DNA of 64,000 nt from contig JAYWVB010000054.1 of the NCBI GenBank assembly GCA_039881045.1, positions 1-64,000 on the forward strand. The letters run 5' to 3'. Below are positions 59,533-64,000 of this stretch, in pieces. The notes under the pieces are model-generated. The model worked only from the letters and a program-made list of their open reading frames with translations, searched no databases and was not told the origin of the DNA. The stretch's first letter is position 1. Each line of letters opens with the position of its first letter. The position numbers were made by a program, and so were the translations under genes. The stretch comes from Chaetomium olivaceum (Eukaryota; Ascomycota; Sordariomycetes; Sordariales; Chaetomiaceae).

Positions 59533-62500
59533 CTATCCGCCGCCATCGCCAGCGACGGTGCCGCCACCCCCTTCTCCTCGTTCACATTCCTTCCACTCTC
59601 CGACTGACGTTGTTGATCCGACGACCCGCCTCTTAACAAGCCCCTTCTCCATCATAGCCGCCAACACCATATCCACACCCGCCTCCTCCTCAGCACCACC
59701 GCCACCACCACCACCACCACCAACAGCATTCTTCTTCCCCCCCAGCACCAGCCCATCCAACCTCCTGACCCTTCCACACTTCTTCCCAACCATCGTCTCA
59801 TACAACCGCCTCCTCACACGCGTATCCATGTCCAACCGCGCACAGTACCGGGCATCCCTCTCGGCATCCTGATCGCCCAGCGCGAATTGCTCGCCTCCCT
59901 CACCTCCACCATCCCCACCCTCATCATCATCTTTCCCGTTGGTGGTTCCCTTGCGGCGCTGGTGTACAACCACCTGCACGGGCGCATAGAACCCCTGCGT
60001 GAGCGGGTTATCCCGCAGATCGACCACGCTCAGACAGGCCATGCCGCCGAGGGTGCCGATGACGCGCGCCGGGTCGGCCAGGCGGTTACCGACGACAAAC
60101 AGGCGCTTGAGGCGCGGCACGGCACGCAGCGGTGCGAGGTCTGAGAGGGCGTTCATGTTGAGGTTGAGGACGCGCAGGTTGGGCATCATGAGGCCGACTT
60201 CCTCGGGCAGGGTCGACAGGCCGCAGTTGGCGAGTTCTAGGAGTTGGAGGTTGAGCAGGTCGATCCTGGGGGAGAATGACTCGAGGAGGTTGCCGGATAG
60301 GTACAGCTTGCGGACCTCGTACGCTCGGGAGAGTAGGTGGGCTAGGTCTAGCGGCGCGGTGCCGTGCTGTTCGCGCAGGGACAGGGAGTCGATGCGGCGG
60401 GCGCGGGAGAAGCCGGATATGTGGACCAGCGCGTTGCGGTCCGCGTGAAGCAGGCGCAGGTGTGGGAGGGCGCGGACGTTGAGCGAGGCGAGGTTGTTGT
60501 CATCGAGACGGAGGTACCGAAGGGCGGTCATGGGTTGGGCGGCATCGACCGAGAAGGACGTGAGCTGGTTGGAGTCGAGGTTGAGGGAGCTCAGGGAAGC
60601 TAGCTGGCCGATGTTGGTGATGTGGCTGATCTGGTTGTTTTTCAGATCGAGATCGGTGAGCTGGTGCAGCGTGTTGCCGTCAAAGTCGACTTGCTCGACG
60701 AGGTTCCCTCGCATGCGGAGAGTCTGCAGCCCCTTATGGAACTTGATGCCGTCCAGGCTGGTGATCTGGTTGTTGTCCGCCCGCAGACTGCGCAGGTGGA
60801 TAAGACTCTTGAAGACCGCAAGACTGGTAAGCGAATTGTTCGACACGTCGATGTATTGCAGGTTCATCAGATGGTTCCAGGCCGTGAGACTCGACAGTTG
60901 GTTGTCCGTGATCCGCAGGTGTAGGATCGACGAGGGGATGCCGCCAAGATTCCTAATCATGTTCTTGGAGACATCGAGACTCTCGAGCTGCCCACAGTAC
61001 TCGTCAAGTGCTTGCAGTGCGCTGAGTCGCTTCTCGCGCAGCTCAAGCTCTCGCATGTCTTCCCAGTACGGCTCGAAGGGTTCCACCTCGGCAAGCTTCT
61101 CAACCAGCTCCCGCATAGCCATTGACATGATTCGCTTCGACTTATCGCCCGTGACAAGGCGATGGTCATCAACCACATAGCTGGCTTCAAGGGGCAGTGT
61201 CTCTTCCGCACGATGCATCGTAAAATCCGGAAGCGGACTGAGAGAGAATGTGCCCACGTATTGGCTTATTATGGGGGCCGCGTCGACACCAGAAGCCGGG
61301 CAGGTGGGAGCCCGCGCCGGAGTCGCGACCAGAATACTGAGGCTGCCATGCCCGTCGTTGTCGTCGTCACGGTTGGCCAGGCTGTAGTCCCCCAAGATGC
61401 TGAGTTCCATACCCGAAACTGCCTCGTGGCCCCGGCCATTGCCCGAACCAGAATCCTCATCTCGTTCATCGATCCTGGACACAGGGCGCGCCATCAGAGA
61501 CTTACCGCGAAAGGAAAGATGGCGCGCCGGGCCACGCGAGGTGCTGCGTGGCCTGGCCGACCCGCTCGTCGTTTTGTGAATCGAGACTATTCTCCGGCCC
61601 CTAGCCGGTTGGTCGTGGGCGTCGTTTGCCCGATCGAGCATGTTGTCCTTCGACATCATATCATTGATTCCGGCCACGTCCTGAATTACGGATGCGACGG
61701 GGGACGAGAAACTGATGGTGAGTCGCCTGGTCTCCACTCGGCCTTCGTTGACACTGATTTCATGCTCAACGAACTCTTCAGCGCCGCCTGGATGCGGGTA
61801 TTGGTTGGTCGGCGACGCAGCGGCCGCGTCAAGGGCCGCCCTTGTAAGTGAACCCACTCTATGCGACTTCGTCGGGCTGATCTGCGCGGCGCTGGGATCA
61901 CGATCCTGGAGCGCCCCCTCCTTCTTTCTAGTCAGGAGGAGGTTCTGCATCTCCCTCGTCACGTCGACAGATAGATCTGGAATGTCGGCAAACGGGTCGT
62001 CCTCGCTGATCTCGGACTGTATAAAACTCTCTTTTGACTCGGCCGATCCCTTCCTCTTGACCCACATGTTGCGCTGCCTGTCTAGAATCATGTTCCCAAC
62101 CTGGTCCGGAATTAGGTGACAGACGCTTTCCGGCATGATTGTTTTCCTTGCCTCCGATCCTCTCGATGAGCCCCCAGATGACACGGTCGGAAAGGAAACC
62201 CCCGTGCTCTGGGTATTGAACCGTGCCGAGCCATGGCCGGGCATGGCATTATCGCGGCCGCTGGCAGAATGTTGCTCTTGCCAATCGGGGTTCCGGGAGA
62301 TGCGGATGTTTGGGGGATCGCTGACAACTTCGGAATGGTGCTCGGATGTTTGGCTTTGGCTGTTGGCCCATTCCGCTGTCGCTTGCTCCCTTGTGACTTC
62401 GGCAAGCCGGGTAGAGCGCACCGAGGACGGAATCAGGTCACCCATGTCGCTAGCTTCCTCATACTTCTTGAGCTGCTCGGCAAGGACCGGGTCTTCCTGC

Positions 62501-64000
62501 TTCGTGGACATGCGCGTGAGAGGAGGTCGTCCCTCGCGACTGGGCGGCCGGGAAAAGGGTTCTTGAGTGGACTCCTCGAAGGATCCGTCCAGGTCTGGCG
62601 AGGGCTGGCCTTTTTCCTCGTCGGATTCTTCGACGCTGGCGAGACCGCTCGGGAGGCCGGCCTTGCTACGGATCATTGCCATGATTTTGTTTGCTTCATT
62701 AATGAAGTCCTCGGTTTTGATAGATGGTTTTCGGTGCGTCTCGACCGTGGCCCCCATCGGAAGGGCGTGCGGAGGCTGTAAATGCCTGCTTGAGCGGCCA
62801 GGCGACCTCTCCATTTGAGCAAGGGGCTGGCGCTCCCGCTGTAGCGAAGATCTCTGGTTTGGTGTTGGCGTCCGGGGCCGTATCGATTGGCGGCCGTTGA
62901 AGTCCGGCGCATCATGCTGGCTGCTGCTGTGAGCGTCTTCTCTGAACCTACCCAGCGCCGAACGTCCCTGATGGTGTGACAGTTGGGCGGAGTCGGCCCC
63001 TGAGTTGAACTCTTCGGTCCCAAATGACACGTCTGATCTGTGCAAGGTCCTTCGCCGCTTTGGAGTGGGATCCTTCGAGGGCGATGTGCGGGGCCGCTTG
63101 AATTCCGGGCCGGACAAGTCTCTCCGGCCTCCAGGGGGAGCGAGGTCGACATAGGCGGGGAACGAAGCCCTGCCTGAGCGTCGCGACGGGTGGGAGGTCG
63201 TAGACCTTCGCCGCCGGTCCACTACGAGCTCCGGTGCCTCGAACGGTGAAGAGTCGCGTGTGAAGTCAAAAATGGGTGGGTGTGTTGGAAGGATAGAGTC
63301 TTCGTCCGGGTCGCGGTTCTCCTTGTCCCCGTCCAGACCAGTGGCGTCGTGGGTCATGTGCGAGAACTCATCGTTGAATTCGTATCCATCAAGTTCCCCG
63401 GCGCCAAACCTGCTGGCATAGGCGGAAGAATGATCCTCATCCCCATTGTGGGACGGTGGGAGGAGTAGCCTTGACGGGCTGTCCCCTTGTAGCCGACTCT
63501 CGTCTACAGCTATTGAGAAGGAGTTCTCTCCTTCTTCGTGCATCTGGCTCATACGTCTCAGGAGAGTTTGGTTCGTGAAGGTATCGTAAGGCTGGAAGAG
63601 CTTTAGAGGGCTGTCAGGGCTGAGATGCACGGGTACCCGGCGTTTCTCGGGGCTCGGATCTGGGGCGCGTGGGAAGTCTGGGCTATCGGCGGGGACGTGC
63701 TGAGACAAGTCCCACTGTTCGACCCTCACGCTCGGAAACTGCTTTGGCGTGCTCGCTTGCAGGGACTCTTCTGGGTTCAGCTCGGAGCTGTCGTTGAGAG
63801 CGGAGCTTAGCACGTGGTTGCGGAACGACCCTTCCCCGGACCGACCGCCTCGTTGGAAGTTGACGAATCCCTCTAACCTAAAGTGGTCTTGTGTAACTTC
63901 GAGATGGCGTGGCGCCGTCCGGCTTTGGGTAGTGCCATCGTTGACATCGCCCGTGACGATCATTTGGTTCCGTCGCAACATCTCGAGCCGCTTGCGGAGC
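59533..64000 (-). CDS. cdc11: Cdc11/Nud1-type septation initiation scaffold, leucine-rich repeats, 5' end outside window
   Basis: Cdc11 (S. pombe), Nud1 (yeast) and SnaD (Aspergillus) anchor the septation/mitotic-exit kinase cascade at the spindle pole body. The family block SPLKLFQPYDTFTNQTLLRR lies near the N-terminal end of what is visible. A long disordered region with many Ser-Pro sites follows. The C-terminal third has tandem leucine-rich repeats (LESLDVSKNMIRNL, LQYIDVSNNSLTSL, LRSLRADNNQITSL, LTDLDLKNNQISHI, and others), which bind partners at the pole. The frame is open without interruption from the window end to TAG at 59533, more than 1,480 codons, and continues past 64000. The tail contains a Gly run. 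From about 59960 to the stop wobble bases switch from C to G on the coding strand. Confidence 0.9.
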   Translation of the reverse strand, partial: LRKRLEMLRRNQMIVTGDVNDGTTQSRTAPRHLEVTQDHFRLEGFVNFQRGGRSGEGSFRNHVLSSALNDSSELNPEESLQASTPKQFPSVRVEQWDLSQHVPADSPDFPRAPDPSPEKRRVPVHLSPDSPLKLFQPYDTFTNQTLLRRMSQMHEEGENSFSIAVDESRLQGDSPSRLLLPPSHNGDEDHSSAYASRFGAGELDGYEFNDEFSHMTHDATGLDGDKENRDPDEDSILPTHPPIFDFTRDSSPFEAPELVVDRRRRSTTSHPSRRSGRASFPAYVDLAPPGGRRDLSGPEFKRPRTSPSKDPTPKRRRTLHRSDVSFGTEEFNSGADSAQLSHHQGRSALGRFREDAHSSSQHDAPDFNGRQSIRPRTPTPNQRSSLQRERQPLAQMERSPGRSSRHLQPPHALPMGATVETHRKPSIKTEDFINEANKIMAMIRSKAGLPSGLASVEESDEEKGQPSPDLDGSFEESTQEPFSRPPSREGRPPLTRMSTKQEDPVLAEQLKKYEEASDMGDLIPSSVRSTRLAEVTREQATAEWANSQSQTSEHHSEVVSDPPNIRISRNPDWQEQHSASGRDNAMPGHGSARFNTQSTGVSFPTVSSGGSSRGSEARKTIMPESVCHLIPDQVGNMILDRQRNMWVKRKGSAESKESFIQSEISEDDPFADIPDLSVDVTREMQNLLLTRKKEGALQDRDPSAAQISPTKSHRVGSLTRAALDAAAASPTNQYPHPGGAEEFVEHEISVNEGRVETRRLTISFSSPVASVIQDVAGINDMMSKDNMLDRANDAHDQPARGRRIVSIHKTTSGSARPRSTSRGPARHLSFRGKSLMARPVSRIDERDEDSGSGNGRGHEAVSGMELSILGDYSLANRDDDNDGHGSLSILVATPARAPTCPASGVDAAPIISQYVGTFSLSPLPDFTMHRAEETLPLEASYVVDDHRLVTGDKSKRIMSMAMRELVEKLAEVEPFEPYWEDMRELELREKRLSALQALDEYCGQLESLDVSKNMIRNLGGIPSSILHLRITDNQLSSLTAWNHLMNLQYIDVSNNSLTSLAVFKSLIHLRSLRADNNQITSLDGIKFHKGLQTLRMRGNLVEQVDFDGNTLHQLTDLDLKNNQISHITNIGQLASLSSLNLDSNQLTSFSVDAAQPMTALRYLRLDDNNLASLNVRALPHLRLLHADRNALVHISGFSRARRIDSLSLREQHGTAPLDLAHLLSRAYEVRKLYLSGNLLESFSPRIDLLNLQLLELANCGLSTLPEEVGLMMPNLRVLNLNMNALSDLAPLRAVPRLKRLFVVGNRLADPARVIGTLGGMACLSVVDLRDNPLTQGFYAPVQVVVHQRRKGTTNGKDDDEGGDGGGEGGEQFALGDQDAERDARYCARLDMDTRVRRRLYETMVGKKCGRVRRLDGLVLGGKKNAVGGGGGGGGGAEEEAGVDMVLAAMMEKGLVKRRVVGSTTSVGEWKECERGEGGGGTVAGDGGG

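Overview
This window is chromosomal DNA from a filamentous ascomycete (Pezizomycotina), most likely a member of the Sordariales. The evidence is short GT-AG introns of about 50-115 nt with CTAAC/CTGAC-like branch sites, GC-rich third codon positions, and recognisable orthologues of Neurospora-type genes (het-C, a CYS-3-type bZIP, a CFEM protein). Genes are separated by long CT-rich or AT-richer intergenic DNA. I found no operon, CRISPR array, rRNA, or convincing tRNA.

Layout. 0-6 kb: 5' part of het-C (minus, cut by the window start), divergent from a fatty-acid 2-hydroxylase (scs7), then an RBM39/Rsd1-type splicing factor. 9-12 kb: a large coiled-coil protein of unknown function. 12-19 kb: no gene recognised. 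19-22.7 kb: a CaMKK/Ssp1-type protein kinase. 24-25.6 kb: the ALG2 mannosyltransferase. 26.3-27.3 kb: a GPI-type CFEM surface protein. 30.9-33.8 kb: the large subunit of ribonucleotide reductase, with a cluster of CGCGT/E2F-like sites upstream. 35.0-37.0 kb: a Fot1/pogo-like DNA transposon. 38.3-41.7 kb: a TatD nuclease and a CENP-N/Chl4 kinetochore protein, tail to tail. 43.1-44.6 kb: a Uma2-like PD-(D/E)XK protein fused to a heptad-repeat coiled coil, carrying a stop codon. 47.5-49 kb: the CYS-3/MetR sulphur regulator. 49.6-50.3 kb: a small conserved protein. 53.4-55.4 kb: a ten-exon class I/II aminotransferase. 57.5-58.5 kb: a VWA-domain protein. 59.5-64 kb: the C-terminal 1,480-plus residues of a Cdc11/Nud1-type septation scaffold (cut by the window end).

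The genes are mostly independent housekeeping genes (DNA precursor supply, kinetochore, septation, N-glycosylation, sphingolipid hydroxylation, sulphur control) rather than a cluster with a common job. The accessory material is the Fot1-like element, the Uma2-like coiled-coil gene and het-C.

Two features cut across the window. First, eleven of the sixteen protein-coding loci need one or more single-base insertions or deletions, mostly in homopolymers, to restore a family-like frame, while scs7, rnr1, cys-3, the aminotransferase and cdc11 are fully open. I read most of these as assembly errors. Second, in at least six genes the coding strand changes abruptly from C-rich to G-rich wobble positions towards the 3' end, in the sense of transcription. 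Exon boundaries below are my own splice calls and have not been checked against transcripts.
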